From Vibrio sp. ED004 (GTDB lineage Bacteria; Pseudomonadota; Gammaproteobacteria; Enterobacterales; Vibrionaceae): DNA of 64,000 bases. Below the pieces are notes generated by a model, which had not been told where the DNA came from, did no database searches, and was given only the letters and a program-made list of their open reading frames with translations. The stretch's first letter is position 1; the number at the start of each line of letters is the position of its first letter. Both the position numbers and the translations under genes were made by a program. The stretch covers positions 3,348,001-3,412,000 of the forward strand of contig NZ_CP066149.1 of NCBI RefSeq assembly GCF_023206395.1. Direction: 5' to 3'. Positions 17,473-27,073 of this stretch are shown piece after piece.

Positions 17473-17597
17473 TAAAGCCACCTTCTTTAGAAGGTGGTAA
17501 TTTACTTTAGTTCCCGCTAATCCGCGATGAACCAAAAGAAAGGGCTGCAAATTAATGGCAGCCCTTTGAGTTGATATTCTGTGGCGTTCTAAACGGT

Positions 17598-18374
17598 TTA
17601 CGCGGCTTTAATATGAGTCGTAATATACGGCTGCCACGCTTGCTGGTAAAGCTCTAGAGATTGGCGTCTAAGGCTATTAATTTGCGCCGCCTCGATATCG
17701 TTGATTGGACGTTTTTCTGCAATGGCATGACGCTCAATACCTTGAATGATTTCATACAGTTCGTGTTCAGGACCGCTTTTCACATCTGCAATTGCTTTAA
17801 GGTGAAGTTGAACTTCAGCAATGATGTTGGTCTTTGGCAGACGAACCAATAGGTTAAGGTCACGGTAGCCAGAATCAGCAGGAGATTTGAATTTGTTTTT
17901 CAATTTGACAACATCTGCTTCACGGCTTAGCGCTTCGTAGACTTCAACCAAGCTCTCTACATCGTTTGCGATGATAGTGGCACGAGCTAAGTCGGTAATT
18001 CTTGTGACGTCGCCATCCAGTTCCAATTCGATTTTCTCTTCCGCACGAGCTTGAGATTTAACGCCAGAAAATAGCGCCTCAGAATTCGTTAGTAGGGCAG
18101 TACTTTTACAAATAGTTTCTAGCTCGGCTTGGCCTTGGTGTGCTTTGCTGTACAGAATGTCGAAGTCGGTGTAGGGCTGAGTCGGACGCGAGTCGAATGC
18201 TTTGATACCGTATAGGCCGCTTAGGCTGTGACGGAATACGTTTGACGATACTTGATTTTGCGCAGGTGTGCGCGTTTGATCGGTTGAACTTGTTGAAACA
18301 GGTGCTGCTGCGAATGCAGGCGCTCGGCTCAATACTAAAAGCATTAGGGCCGTCGTACGGAGAAATACACTCAT
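17598..18374 (-). CDS. secreted RelA/SpoT-domain-like protein
   Basis: A 258-residue protein with a clear signal peptide (residues 1-23, TTALMLLVLSRAPAFAAA). The mature part, about 90-215, resembles a RelA/SpoT synthetase fold: DVTRITDLARATIIAND matches the strand before the G-loop region, GYRDLNLLV matches the GYRSLHL motif, and EVQLHL matches EVQIRT. (p)ppGpp synthetases are cytoplasmic, so export is odd. The catalytic core is only partly conserved, so it may be an inactive or different nucleotidyltransferase, or an exported toxin-like enzyme. It is a single gene without a clear operon partner. Confidence 0.65.
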   Translation of the reverse strand: MSVFLRTTALMLLVLSRAPAFAAAPVSTSSTDQTRTPAQNQVSSNVFRHSLSGLYGIKAFDSRPTQPYTDFDILYSKAHQGQAELETICKSTALLTNSEALFSGVKSQARAEEKIELELDGDVTRITDLARATIIANDVESLVEVYEALSREADVVKLKNKFKSPADSGYRDLNLLVRLPKTNIIAEVQLHLKAIADVKSGPEHELYEIIQGIERHAIAEKRPINDIEAAQINSLRRQSLELYQQAWQPYITTHIKAA

Positions 18375-18698
18375 TCAAACTCCAAAATACAAGGTTACAA
18401 AAACGGGTAGTCAAAAGGGGTAACCAGTAACGCATAAGAGTAAAAATAGCTTAACTAAACTCACTACATATTAAATGGGGCTAGCTAAGGCAGAAACCAA
18501 CTCTAACGTTTAATATTGCTTTAAAATGTGAACATATAGACAAATAATTCAAGCATTTGTTCCTCGGTTTTAAGAATTTTGAACTCAGCCAGTGTTTAAC
18601 TTTTAGTGAGACCAACGATGAACTTTAAACCAAGGTAAGGTTGCTCTTACCTCTCTATACTGTACCCTTGCATTATGACTGTTTAACATGAACGAAAG
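18375..18698. other. intergenic region between the RelA/SpoT-like gene and tpm
   Basis: These 324 bases separate two divergent genes and must hold both promoters. I see no clear operator, repeat or small gene. Confidence 0.4.
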
Positions 18699-19352
18699 AT
18701 GAATAATCCTGAATTTTGGCACAATAAATGGGCAGCCAACCAAATAGGCTTCCACCTTGAAGATGTAAACCCACTTCTGATTGAATTTTGGGAAAAGACG
18801 GAACCTAGCTACGAGAAGAGTGTGTTCGTGCCTCTATGTGGTAAGAGTGAAGATCTGATTTGGTTAGCGGCGAAGCATGAAGATGTTCAAGGTGTCGAAT
18901 TAAGCCAGATTGCGGTTCGCGCATTTTTTGCAGAGCATCTTTACACGCCGACTGTGACTCAAATTAGTGGTCAGCATGAGCTTTATCAATTCGATGAACT
19001 TAATATTTATACGGGTGATTATTTCTCAGCACCGATTCAGCCTGTAGACATTATCTATGATCGTGCCTCTTTGGTAGCTTTACCTGCTGACATGCGTGTG
19101 CAGTATGTAGAGTGCTTGAAGCAACGGTTAAAGCCGGGCGGCAAGATCTTACTTGTGACATTAGATTACGCTCAGAACGAGATGGCAGGACCTCCGTTTA
19201 GCGTACCTAAGTTAGAGATCGAACAGTTGTTCTCAGGTTATAAGATCACACTGTTGAATCAAGATATCGCAGACGATGAACATCCTAAGATTGCCAAGAA
19301 AGGCTTATCTCGATTTAGTGAAGAAGTGTATTTGATTGAGTCTGAATCTTAA
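18699..19352 (+). CDS. tpm: thiopurine S-methyltransferase
   Basis: A 217-residue SAM-dependent methyltransferase of the TPMT family. It opens with [14 protein letters not shown], and the SAM-binding part includes [16 protein letters not shown] and [20 protein letters not shown] and [10 protein letters not shown] follow as in bacterial Tpm. The family methylates thiopurines and in some bacteria selenium or tellurium compounds. Length is normal. It stands alone with its own terminator. Confidence 0.93.
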   Translation: MNNPEFWHNKWAANQIGFHLEDVNPLLIEFWEKTEPSYEKSVFVPLCGKSEDLIWLAAKHEDVQGVELSQIAVRAFFAEHLYTPTVTQISGQHELYQFDELNIYTGDYFSAPIQPVDIIYDRASLVALPADMRVQYVECLKQRLKPGGKILLVTLDYAQNEMAGPPFSVPKLEIEQLFSGYKITLLNQDIADDEHPKIAKKGLSRFSEEVYLIESES

Positions 19353-19407
19353 ACTCAACTAGCTCTCAAGTGAAAAAACTATTTCAATATAAAAAATGAT
19401 ACCAACA

Positions 19408-19440
19408 AAAAGACGGGCTTAGTAGCCCGTCTTTTTTATT
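19408..19440. terminator. terminator between convergent tpm and purT
   Basis: Stem AAGACGGGC with GCCCGTCTT, T6 on the tpm side and A5 on the purT side, probably bidirectional. Confidence 0.88.
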
Positions 19441-19482
19441 GTTCAGATTTGAAGTTGTGATTGTTGAGAATTAAATAGCTGT

Positions 19483-20658
19483 CTAGTAAATCACTTTTAC
19501 TTTTGAAGCACTCTCAATAGCATCTTCAATCGCTGTTTCAGTGCTCTTACGACGAGTCAACGCCACACCTAGACGACGGCGACCATCGATGTCAGGCTTA
19601 CCAAACAAACGAACTTGCGTTTGTGGTGCGTCTAGCGCCTCTGTAAGACCTTCGAAACGAATGTTGTTTGAAGTGCCTTGGCCTAAGATAACGGCAGATG
19701 CACACGGACCATATTGAGTAATTGACTTAATCGGCATGCCAGTAAATGCGCGAACGTGTAGCGCGAATTCAGAGGAATCTTGAGACATTAAAGTCACTAA
19801 GCCAGTATCGTGTGGGCGAGGGGATACTTCGTTGAAGATAACATGGTCGCCTTTAACGAACAGTTCCACACCAAAGATACCGTGACCGCCCAGTGCGTTA
19901 ACGACTTGCTCTGCAGTGTATTGCGCCGCTTTTAGTGCGTTGTCTGACATTAATTGCGGTTGCCATGATTCACGGTAATCACCGTCTTCTTGGCGGTGAC
20001 CGATAGGCGCGCAGAAATGAACACCATCAACAGCACGAACAGTCAGCAGCGTGATTTCGTAATCAAAATCGATAAAGCCTTCAACGATCACACGACCAGC
20101 GCCAGTGCGACCACCTTCTTGTGCGTAATCCCAAGACTTTTGAATATCGTCTTGTGTTTTAATAACGCTTTGGCCTTTGCCTGATGAACTCATAACAGGC
20201 TTAACCACACAAGGCATACCTACGAATTCTACCGCTGCTGAGAAATCTTCAAATGTGTCCGCGAAGCGATATGGAGATGTGCTCAGTTTTAACTCTTCAG
20301 CCGCTAGACGACGGATACCTTCTCGGTTCATCGTCAACTTAGTCGCGTTCGCTGTGGGAACGACATTTAGGCCTTGCGCTTCCATCTCTACCAGCTTGCT
20401 GGTGGCAATAGCTTCGATTTCTGGAACCACATAATCTGGTTTTTCTAGCTCAATGATAGCTTGAAGCGCATCACCATCTAACATGTCTAATACATGGCTA
20501 CGGTGCGCAACTTGCATTGCTGGTGCGTCTGCATAACGGTCACAAGCAATAACTTCTAAACCTAAACGTTGGCACTCGATAGCAACTTCTTTTCCTAGTT
20601 CACCTGAACCTAATAGAAGTACACGAGTAGCATTTTCACGAGTAGCAGTACCAAACAT
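19483..20658 (-). CDS. purT: formate-dependent phosphoribosylglycinamide formyltransferase
   Basis: A 391-residue ATP-grasp enzyme that makes formyl-GAR from formate, ATP and GAR in purine synthesis. [15 protein letters not shown] begins the pre-ATP-grasp domain, [14 protein letters not shown] is the ATP-binding loop near 155, and [10 protein letters not shown] is the metal-binding end. The ATG at 20658 has GGAAGGA upstream and is preferred to an earlier in-frame start near 20766, which would add 36 unrelated residues and cover the operator. A PurR box lies about 70 bases upstream. Confidence 0.95.
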   Translation of the reverse strand: MFGTATRENATRVLLLGSGELGKEVAIECQRLGLEVIACDRYADAPAMQVAHRSHVLDMLDGDALQAIIELEKPDYVVPEIEAIATSKLVEMEAQGLNVVPTANATKLTMNREGIRRLAAEELKLSTSPYRFADTFEDFSAAVEFVGMPCVVKPVMSSSGKGQSVIKTQDDIQKSWDYAQEGGRTGAGRVIVEGFIDFDYEITLLTVRAVDGVHFCAPIGHRQEDGDYRESWQPQLMSDNALKAAQYTAEQVVNALGGHGIFGVELFVKGDHVIFNEVSPRPHDTGLVTLMSQDSSEFALHVRAFTGMPIKSITQYGPCASAVILGQGTSNNIRFEGLTEALDAPQTQVRLFGKPDIDGRRRLGVALTRRKSTETAIEDAIESASKVKVIY

Positions 20659-20725
20659 AGAAATTCCTTCCGATCTTTTGAACGATTGATTGAAAACGGG
20701 GTGATCATACTTATTTAAATGACAA

Positions 20726-20741
20726 AAGCAAACGTTTGCGC
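20726..20741 (-). promoter_or_regulatory. PurR operator of purT
   Basis: AAGCAAACGTTTGCGC matches the consensus ANGCAANCGTTTNCNT except for the last base. It lies in the purT promoter region, so purine-dependent repression is likely. Confidence 0.8.
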
Positions 20742-20767
20742 AACTTGTGGCGTTAATTACAAGCATA

Positions 20768-20806
20768 AAAAAAGCAGCCCCGTTAAATAGAGCTGCTTAT
20801 TTAAAT
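20768..20806 (-). terminator. terminator of cdd
   Basis: On the minus strand a stem AAGCAGC with GCTGCTT is followed by T7. Confidence 0.75.
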
Positions 20807-20825
20807 TTTTGTTAACTAGATGTAC

Positions 20826-21713
20826 TTAGATTGCTAAGTAAGTCACTGGAATGTCGGGATTAATCGCTTCTAATGTAGATTGCGTATCCGCTAGGTGACT
20901 GATGCTACCTTCAGCAATTTCAACCAAAGCTGCACTTTCAATTTGTTCAAAATCGAAGCCAGCTAACATAAGTTGAATTAATGCCACTTGTAGAGGTGGC
21001 AGGCTCGGGTTGAACGCCGCGTTTTCAGCGTAAGCACCAGTGAAAATTTCACCCGTTGTTAGCTGTAGTGATACACCACTTAGGTTTTTGGTGTAAGGCG
21101 CATGGCTACGGTTAAGTGCTGCTAGTGCTTCTACAACAATAGGAGTTGTTTCTTCAGTCGTGTACTTATGGTCAAGCTCTGACATTAAGCCAGTTGTGAT
21201 ACCAAGATCGGCAGGGCCGAATGAGTCTGGCAGGTATTCTTGTAGTGACATCTCATCGCGTTGTGGAAGCTGAACTTTAAGCTCTTTCGCTGTGGTCAGT
21301 TCGTTCATAAACTGACGACAGTGACCACAAGGACTGAAGTTGATGGTGATATCTGAGATACCTTGCTCGCCTTTCATCCATGCATGGCTGATTGCAGATT
21401 GTTCAGCGTGCACGGTTTGGCCAAGTTGCGCACCAGCGATTTCAAGGTTTGCGCCAAAGTACAAAGTACCAGACAAACCACGAACGATTGCACCAACGTA
21501 AAAGTCAGATAATGGAGCGTATGAATACGCAGCAGCAAAAGGAAGTAGTGCAATACGTAGTTCGTCATCCGCTAAACCACTTGCTTGAAGCAGGGTAGAG
21601 AACTGTTCTGGAGACAATGTCGCGTCAAAGTTGTCTGCTAATACGATGTCACTCAAAAGCGCTTTCATTGATGATGGAGCACTTTCCAGCGCCAGGGTAA
21701 TACGACTGTTCAT
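20826..21713 (-). CDS. cdd: cytidine deaminase
   Basis: A 295-residue two-domain cytidine deaminase of the E. coli dimeric type. The zinc site is H102-A-E104 with C129 and C132 in PCGHC. The C-terminal half is the degenerate second deaminase domain. It converts cytidine and deoxycytidine to uridine forms for salvage. The gene follows yohJ and yohK in the same order and strand as in E. coli, but a terminator and its own CRP site separate it from yohK. Confidence 0.95.
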   Translation of the reverse strand: MNSRITLALESAPSSMKALLSDIVLADNFDATLSPEQFSTLLQASGLADDELRIALLPFAAAYSYAPLSDFYVGAIVRGLSGTLYFGANLEIAGAQLGQTVHAEQSAISHAWMKGEQGISDITINFSPCGHCRQFMNELTTAKELKVQLPQRDEMSLQEYLPDSFGPADLGITTGLMSELDHKYTTEETTPIVVEALAALNRSHAPYTKNLSGVSLQLTTGEIFTGAYAENAAFNPSLPPLQVALIQLMLAGFDFEQIESAALVEIAEGSISHLADTQSTLEAINPDIPVTYLAI

Positions 21714-21765
21714 GTTGAATCCTTAATTGACCTTAGGCTTTAAGTTTATGCAATGCTCAGGAATT

Positions 21766-21787
21766 TTCTGTGATAAAGATCACTATT
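21766..21787 (-). promoter_or_regulatory. CRP site upstream of cdd
   Basis: TGTGATAAAGATCACT (21769-21784) matches TGTGA-N6-TCACA except for the last base. It lies about 60 bases before the cdd start. Cyclic AMP activation of cdd is well known in E. coli, so activation is likely here. Confidence 0.75.
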
Positions 21788-21929
21788 GAATTGTTGCTGT
21801 TACATTGGTTTGCATAATTAGAGTGAGGTCACACTTGAAATCGATTACAAGAGCCATTTATACAGCTGATATCGCACTTATTGCTCGTAAAAGACCGTGA
21901 CTTGACTGCTATTGCTAAATAAATGCGAA

Positions 21930-21978
21930 TAAAAAGCCCAAGCAGACACTGTAATCAACAGCATTCTGGTTGGGCTGA
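21930..21978 (-). terminator. terminator of yohK
   Basis: On the minus strand, a stem with AGCCCAA and TTGGGCT arms is followed by T5. Confidence 0.7.
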
Positions 21979-21999
21979 ACGGCGTAGTGATCGTTTAGG

Positions 22000-22677
22000 T
22001 TAAGAATAGAACCAAATCACAACTGAAAACACACTAGGTGCAATGATTGAGGTGATAACGCCACAGAGCACCAAAGCCAACGAACTGAATGCTGCATCTT
22101 CTTGGTTCTTTTCCGCACAGGTCGCGGTCCCCAGAGCATGAGAAACCGTACCCATGGTTAAACCTCTGGCAATTGGGCTCTTAATACCAATCAGATTATA
22201 GATAGGGTAAGCAAAGATCGCACCGAACAGACCTACGATCAAAACCAATATTGCGGCAATGGCTGCCTCACCACCTAAATGGCTCGATACTTCCATCGCA
22301 ATCGGCGTCGTCACTGATTTACCTAACAGGCTCGCAATTAAGCTAAGGTCGGCTTTAAAAGCAACCGCAATGATTGCTGTTGTGGTCATCGACATCACAC
22401 TGCCTAAGGTGCAGGCAAAGGTAATAATGCGCCAGTTAGCTCGAATTTGAGGCAATTGCTCGTAAAGAGGGTAAGCAAGAGCCACAACCGCAGGCTGAAG
22501 CATGTAAGTGATCCAAGTGTTGTCTGCGTAGTAAGTCTCGAAAGGCACTTTGAAGAACAACAGAATTGGAATAATGATGCCAATGCTGATCAGTAACGGG
22601 TTACACAGTGGTGAGTTCACTTTTTGGCTAACCCAGCGAGCAAACAGGAACACCACGATGGTCAGTAGAATCCACAT
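22000..22677 (-). CDS. yohK: LrgB/YohK-family membrane protein
   Basis: A 225-residue integral membrane protein of the LrgB/CidB family, with about six to seven hydrophobic segments and the conserved GKSVTTPIAMEVS and GLTMGTVSHALGTA stretches. It pairs with the LrgA-like YohJ, which ends two bases before its start. Relatives influence murein hydrolase export or act as metabolite transporters. In E. coli yohJK is linked to cytidine or 3-hydroxypropionate stress phenotypes, as I recall. The order yohJ-yohK-cdd is kept here. Confidence 0.9.
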   Translation of the reverse strand: MWILLTIVVFLFARWVSQKVNSPLCNPLLISIGIIIPILLFFKVPFETYYADNTWITYMLQPAVVALAYPLYEQLPQIRANWRIITFACTLGSVMSMTTTAIIAVAFKADLSLIASLLGKSVTTPIAMEVSSHLGGEAAIAAILVLIVGLFGAIFAYPIYNLIGIKSPIARGLTMGTVSHALGTATCAEKNQEDAAFSSLALVLCGVITSIIAPSVFSVVIWFYS

Positions 22678-22679
22678 GA

Positions 22680-23051
22680 TTATTTACCTCTCGAAAGCAA
22701 GCGGTCTAAGAACCATGATAAAGACACCAATACGATGAGCGTGCCACCAACGGCACTCGCCATGATTGGCAATGCATTGGCAATAAGCATGTCGAAATGA
22801 TCCATTAACCCAACACTAATTGGGACGAACAATAAGATCATCAAACGAATAATCAGACTGGCACCGGGTTGTACCCAGTGTGATGGAACAATACCTATCA
22901 CCATGGCAGTAAACAGAATCAACATGCCAAAAATACTGCCTGGAATTGAGGTCTCTAGATATTGTTGTAACGCGTTACCTGCAGTGAGAGCACCTATGAT
23001 TAAGGTGAAGGAGATTAAGCAGTAAACGAGTTTGATCAATCTTTCTTTCAA
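22680..23051 (-). CDS. yohJ: LrgA/YohJ-family holin-like membrane protein
   Basis: A 123-residue protein with four hydrophobic segments (about 8-28, 36-55, 66-82, 93-115) and the family motif [12 protein letters not shown]. It is the small partner of YohK and is co-transcribed with it. The 24-base distance from the sbcB stop suggests it may also be reached by sbcB transcription. Confidence 0.9.
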   Translation of the reverse strand: MKERLIKLVYCLISFTLIIGALTAGNALQQYLETSIPGSIFGMLILFTAMVIGIVPSHWVQPGASLIIRLMILLFVPISVGLMDHFDMLIANALPIMASAVGGTLIVLVSLSWFLDRLLSRGK

Positions 23052-23075
23052 AGTGTCACATCTCTTGATAATGAA

Positions 23076-24500
23076 TTAACTAGCTAGCTTTTCTACGTAC
23101 TGATAAACCGCTTTCAAGATAGCCATTTTCTTCTCGTCACTTTCGTTTTCATGTGCGAGGTTTTCTAGATTCAGCATGTACTCTTCTAAGCGACTCTCGT
23201 AAAACTCACGACAATGGTTCGCCCATTTTAGTTGCTCAGCTTCATCAAGTGTCCATGGGAAATGACGAGCGCGGTAACGGAACAACAACGGTTTAATGCG
23301 TTCGTCGCTGAAAGTGATGTCCAAAGCGGCCAAGTTGTTCGGGTCAGTTTCACGAATGATGTTCATCGCGGTCTTATCTGCCGGAGAGAAGAAGCCATCG
23401 TAAAGGTGTGTGTCTACATCATCGCTTTTTTCGTATTCACGTTCTTGTGAGTACAAGCCAATCAGCTTTTCACGAATCTCTGGATGTTCACGTAATAGTG
23501 CAAGGTTCTTCAAACACTGCTGACGGTCAATGCCGATCGTTTCCGCGTTTTCAGCCGTGAGTGTTTTTGCTGGTGCGAGAATAGGGCACTTGTTGAGTTG
23601 TACCAGCTTAATTGGGACTGGCAACTCATCTTCATTTAGCTCGCTGCGTTTGGTGTAGAGCCTGTCTCTTAGCTCATCAGTATCTAGCTCAAGCAGTGGG
23701 CTAGGATCTTTCGCTAAGTCCACCACGATAACGGCGTTTTGGTTGGTTGGATGCCAAGCCATCGGCACAATCCAGCTTGTGTAATTACAATCACGACCAA
23801 ACATACCTGACACGTGCATTAAAGGTGTCATGTTTACGATGTCGACTAATTCATTCAACTTGCGTTTGTGGCGCATGTTGTAGAGGTAATCAAACATCTT
23901 AGGTTGTGCAGCTTTCAGCTTTTTCGCTAATTCAATAGTCGCAATAACATCGGCCATCGCATCGTGCGCGTTTTCGTGTTCAATGCCATTTGCCACAGAT
24001 AGGTGTTCCAGTTTGAAGCTTGGGTAACCTTCTTCATTCTCTGGCCAAACTATACCTTCAGGGCGAAGTGCGTGTACGGCGCGCATCACGTCGAGTAGAT
24101 CCCAGCGTGAGTTGCCGTTTTGCCAGCTCCATGCGTACGGGTCAATGAAGTTGCGGTAACAGGTGTATCGCGTTACTTCGTCATCGAATCGAATGCTGTT
24201 GTAGCCAAGGCTTGTGGTGTTTGGCTTTGCAAGCTCTGCATGAATCTTGGCAATAAACTCAGGCTCAGGTAGGCCTTGAGACATGGCTTTTTGTGGTGTG
24301 ATGCGAGTGATCAGCGCAGCTTCAGGTGCAGGAAGATAATCAGCAGGAGGTTGGCAGTAGATAACCAAAGGTTCTCCGATAACATTGAAATCTTGGTCGG
24401 TACGAACACCTGCGAATTGACTCGGACGATCTTCCGCTGGGCTCACGCCCCATGTTTCGTAATCGAAAAAGAAGTAGGTTGGCTGATTATCTGAACTCAT
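23076..24500 (-). CDS. sbcB: exodeoxyribonuclease I
   Basis: A 474-residue single-strand 3'-5' exonuclease. The DEDD motifs are visible: FDYETWG (D13, E15) and, further on, ENAHDAMADVIATIELA. The SH3-like and C-terminal helical domains follow. The usual Phe of DYETFG is Trp here. The enzyme acts in mismatch repair and recombination. The protein is of normal length and starts at an ATG preceded by AGGAAATTCA. It is a core gene. Confidence 0.95.
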   Translation of the reverse strand: MSSDNQPTYFFFDYETWGVSPAEDRPSQFAGVRTDQDFNVIGEPLVIYCQPPADYLPAPEAALITRITPQKAMSQGLPEPEFIAKIHAELAKPNTTSLGYNSIRFDDEVTRYTCYRNFIDPYAWSWQNGNSRWDLLDVMRAVHALRPEGIVWPENEEGYPSFKLEHLSVANGIEHENAHDAMADVIATIELAKKLKAAQPKMFDYLYNMRHKRKLNELVDIVNMTPLMHVSGMFGRDCNYTSWIVPMAWHPTNQNAVIVVDLAKDPSPLLELDTDELRDRLYTKRSELNEDELPVPIKLVQLNKCPILAPAKTLTAENAETIGIDRQQCLKNLALLREHPEIREKLIGLYSQEREYEKSDDVDTHLYDGFFSPADKTAMNIIRETDPNNLAALDITFSDERIKPLLFRYRARHFPWTLDEAEQLKWANHCREFYESRLEEYMLNLENLAHENESDEKKMAILKAVYQYVEKLAS

Positions 24501-25399
24501 TGAATTTCCTGAACAGTAAGCGGACGACGTTTACTGTGGCTGAAGGTTAGTTTTGTTCAGTATCTGATAGTATGCGGTACGCGTGCAACCCAGATCACAA
24601 ATAAATTGCCGGAAAACGGTGCTTTACTATTCAATCGAGTCGACAGGGAAGCTTTTGAATAGAATTGTGGCGGTTTTTTCGTAACGGTTCTGCCTGTTTA
24701 CGGTTTACATGAGCGGCGGTGGTGGAGAATCAGGGTCACTATCAAGGTACAGATGTTTAAGATATCAGACGGCCGTTTAAACTGTTAGATCTTCATGTCT
24801 AATGCTCTCCCCAAATTCGTAGTCTTTCTGCAATATAATTCACTTAGTTTTGATGAGTCTTAGGGTATTTATGATTGCAGGGGGGAATTAAGTTGGATAG
24901 ATATATGTATCTCATTTTTAATACTATTTAAAGGCTATGTTTAAAACTTAGGTCTAAACTTCTTAATACGAAAATCTATCATTTCACTTTTATTACAATT
25001 TGATTTTAATACTGGTTTGTTTCATTTTTGAGACTATATTGCAACACGGTGACCTATATAGTGATTCATTTAAATAAAGTTCTTTGTTATTACTTTTGTT
25101 TATTGTTCGGATGTTTTAAATAAAGCGTTTTTTATAAAAATAATGACGTATAAAATTAAAGGGACTAAGTGTAAAACCAGTTTTATATCTAATTAATAAA
25201 AACACCTAAATACCACCATTTTTGTTAGTGTTATTTATATCAATTTGCGTGATCTTATTCTCACTGCGCCTCATTTCTTTATAAATAAGTGTCAATATAT
25301 ATATTTTCTAAATAGGATTGTTGTTACTTAATTGTTAACTCTGATTGACTGTTAGGTAACCCTAATAATAAAGCCGAATTTATATAAAGGATTAAAGAA
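24501..25399. other. AT-rich intergenic region upstream of the fimbrial operon
   Basis: About 900 bases with no convincing gene. The second half (24880-25390) is markedly AT-rich, which is usual upstream of horizontally acquired or H-NS-silenced surface structures. A strong AGGGGGGAA lies at about 24880, but the TTG frame behind it codes for only 12 residues. The promoter of the pilin-like gene must lie in the last part. Confidence 0.45.
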
Positions 25400-25834
25400 A
25401 TGAACAAAGTCTTTAAGGTTGTTGCTGTATCTGCACTTTCTATCTCTTCAGCGAACGTTTTCGCTGTGAGTGACACTTTTGATGCAACACTAGAAGTAAA
25501 ACAAGCAATTACAATGACAAAAACGAGTGATTTGGACTTCGGTATCATCACTTCAGATAACACAACTGATGTTGTTGTCGCTCAAGGTGATGCGGGAGCT
25601 GCGGCGTTTACGCTTTCTGGAGAGTCTGGTGATGCAGTAACAGTAAGTATTTCTCACACTAACTTAGTTAACGGTGCAAATACGATCGCTGCGGAATTCG
25701 ACTTTAATAGCGCTATAACTCTAACGGGTGGTAATGCGAACCTTAATATTGGCGGCACTGCACGTACTTCAAGTTCAACATTAGTTGCTGGTACTTATAC
25801 TGCAAACGTTGCAGTAGATGTGACTTACCAGTAA
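25400..25834 (+). CDS. DUF4402-type pilin-like protein (probable major subunit)
   Basis: A 144-residue secreted protein. A signal peptide ends near residue 22 (SANVFA-VSDT). The mature part is small, beta-rich, low in Cys and ends in aromatic-containing ANVAVDVTYQ, as expected of a donor-strand subunit. The composition and the SDLDFGIIT motif fit the DUF4402 family, whose members lie in alternative chaperone-usher operons. AAAGGA provides a good ribosome binding site. A hairpin with T5 after the gene would favour its expression over the three genes downstream, as for a major pilin. Confidence 0.75.
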   Translation: MNKVFKVVAVSALSISSANVFAVSDTFDATLEVKQAITMTKTSDLDFGIITSDNTTDVVVAQGDAGAAAFTLSGESGDAVTVSISHTNLVNGANTIAAEFDFNSAITLTGGNANLNIGGTARTSSSTLVAGTYTANVAVDVTYQ

Positions 25835-25857
25835 TTAAGTGAAACCAGTATGATATT

Positions 25858-25884
25858 ATGGCTGTTATAGAGCAGCCATTTTTA
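25858..25884 (+). terminator. hairpin between the pilin-like gene and the rest of the operon
   Basis: Stem ATGGCTG with CAGCCAT, loop TTATAGAG, then TTTTT. It probably acts as a leaky terminator that lowers downstream expression. Confidence 0.6.
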
Positions 25885-25886
25885 CG

Positions 25887-26324
25887 ATGAAGTTTCTATT
25901 CAAATACGCGATTTATATCGGTCTGACTTTTTATTCAAGTCCGTTTCATGCTCTGGAAATTATTCCTGAAAATATGGAGGTTAAATTTCCGGGTATGTAT
26001 ATCTCTGGCTCGGGTCAAAATGCTGATGCTAATCCGGCTAATAGTCAGGTTTACGTAGTTCGCTTTTATGTAGAAGGTGAACCGGGTAAAAAGATCGTGG
26101 TTTCGCTCCCCTCTAAGCAGTACCTCAACCATTCTCGTAAATCCAAACGTCTTCGTATTAAAAAGTTCTATTTTGGTTGCGGCTTATCAAAGCGAGGCAG
26201 AGCAAAAATCAAAGGCAATGGAAGAAGCAAATTGCTGTGCATTGGTGCGAGAGTGAAAATCGGCGCTAATCATCCCGCTGGCGTTTATACCAGTACAATT
26301 CCTTTTGAGGTTAATTATAAATGA
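25887..26324 (+). CDS. secreted basic DUF4402-like minor pilin candidate
   Basis: A 145-residue protein with a signal peptide (1-22, ending FHA-LEI). It shares with its neighbour a beta-rich ending, VYTSTIPFEVNYK, and the same spacing of strands. Its middle third is strongly basic (SRKSKRLRIKKFYFGCG and KRGRAKIKGNGR) and has two Cys. I infer a minor or anchor subunit; the role is not known. The frame overlaps the chaperone start by four bases (ATGA), so the two are coupled. Its own ribosome binding site is poor. Confidence 0.65.
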   Translation: MKFLFKYAIYIGLTFYSSPFHALEIIPENMEVKFPGMYISGSGQNADANPANSQVYVVRFYVEGEPGKKIVVSLPSKQYLNHSRKSKRLRIKKFYFGCGLSKRGRAKIKGNGRSKLLCIGARVKIGANHPAGVYTSTIPFEVNYK

Positions 26325-27031
26325 AGTTGTTTATCTCATGTGTTCTCGGCTTACTTTTCACGGCACAAGCCTCTGCTCAACTCCTAATCGCTCCAACTCG
26401 TTTTGTCTTAGATGCTGATACCTCTGTGACGGAAAAAATCGTGGTGGAGAACAATTCGGATGAACCGATTCGATTGGAGATCAAACCAATCTATCGATCA
26501 GTAAAGGCCAGTGGCTTAGTTCGTACCGACGCAGACATCGCTGAGTCTGAAAATATCGCTGATTGGATTAAAGTGTCACCGCCGATCATTCGTGAATTGA
26601 AACCCAACCAAAGACGCACCGTTCGCTTGCGCATGAACGCATTGCCAGACGACATGCCAGATGGCGAATATCGAGCTTACCTATGGTTTTCGCCGATCGC
26701 GAAGGCTGCTGAAGCTTCCCCGCCAGATTTATCCAGAAAGGTTCGTTCTAACAACGGTTCGGCGTTTCAACTCAATTTTCATATCAACAGCTATGTACCG
26801 GTTTACGTACAAAAAGGTGAGCAGGTACAAGATGTGAAGTTTCAATGTGATGATCAGAGCCTCAAGATCACGAATGACGGTAATTTCCAATTCAGCGCTA
26901 AATTGAATGTCGACGAACACAGCGAAAAGGTGGTGTTACTTCGCAATGCAGAATTAACCAAACCGCTACCAAAGGGCTCGAAGGTTTCATTGGTGCAGAA
27001 CGACCAGCCTTTGTACGAATGTGTTCTGTAG
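26321..27031 (+). CDS. periplasmic pilus-assembly chaperone
   Basis: A 236-residue PapD-like chaperone with signal peptide 1-19 (AQASA-QLL). Immunoglobulin-like strands follow (LLIAPTRFVLDADTSVTEKIVVENNSDEP split over two strands), then the LKPNQRRTVRLR segment of strand G1 and FQLNFHINSYVPVYVQ. It would hold pilin subunits by donor-strand complementation and hand them to the usher. Its position between the pilin-like genes and the usher-like gene supports this. Confidence 0.85.
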   Translation: MKLFISCVLGLLFTAQASAQLLIAPTRFVLDADTSVTEKIVVENNSDEPIRLEIKPIYRSVKASGLVRTDADIAESENIADWIKVSPPIIRELKPNQRRTVRLRMNALPDDMPDGEYRAYLWFSPIAKAAEASPPDLSRKVRSNNGSAFQLNFHINSYVPVYVQKGEQVQDVKFQCDDQSLKITNDGNFQFSAKLNVDEHSEKVVLLRNAELTKPLPKGSKVSLVQNDQPLYECVL

Positions 27032-27073
27032 CTTGAACTGTGTTGTGCACTCGACTGAGTGACGACAAGATCC

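Larger units (their letters stand above)
16903..17497 (+). mobile_element. IS200/IS605-type insertion sequence with tnpA only
   Basis: Two perfect hairpins flank a single tnpA gene. The left one (16903-16926) is AACCACCTAC, TTCA, GTAGGTGGTT. The right one (17478-17497) is CCACCTTCT, TT, AGAAGGTGG. IS200/IS605 elements end in subterminal hairpins recognised by TnpA rather than in inverted repeats, and this matches. The true ends lie slightly outside these hairpins and cannot be fixed without an empty site. The element directly abuts the ISL3-type element. No tnpB is present. Confidence 0.75.

Noticed and set aside
24880..24930. Leader peptide with a strong AGGGGGG site upstream of the fimbrial operon
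   Set aside because: The TTG frame is only 12 codons and lies about 470 bases from the next gene, with no pairing segments seen.
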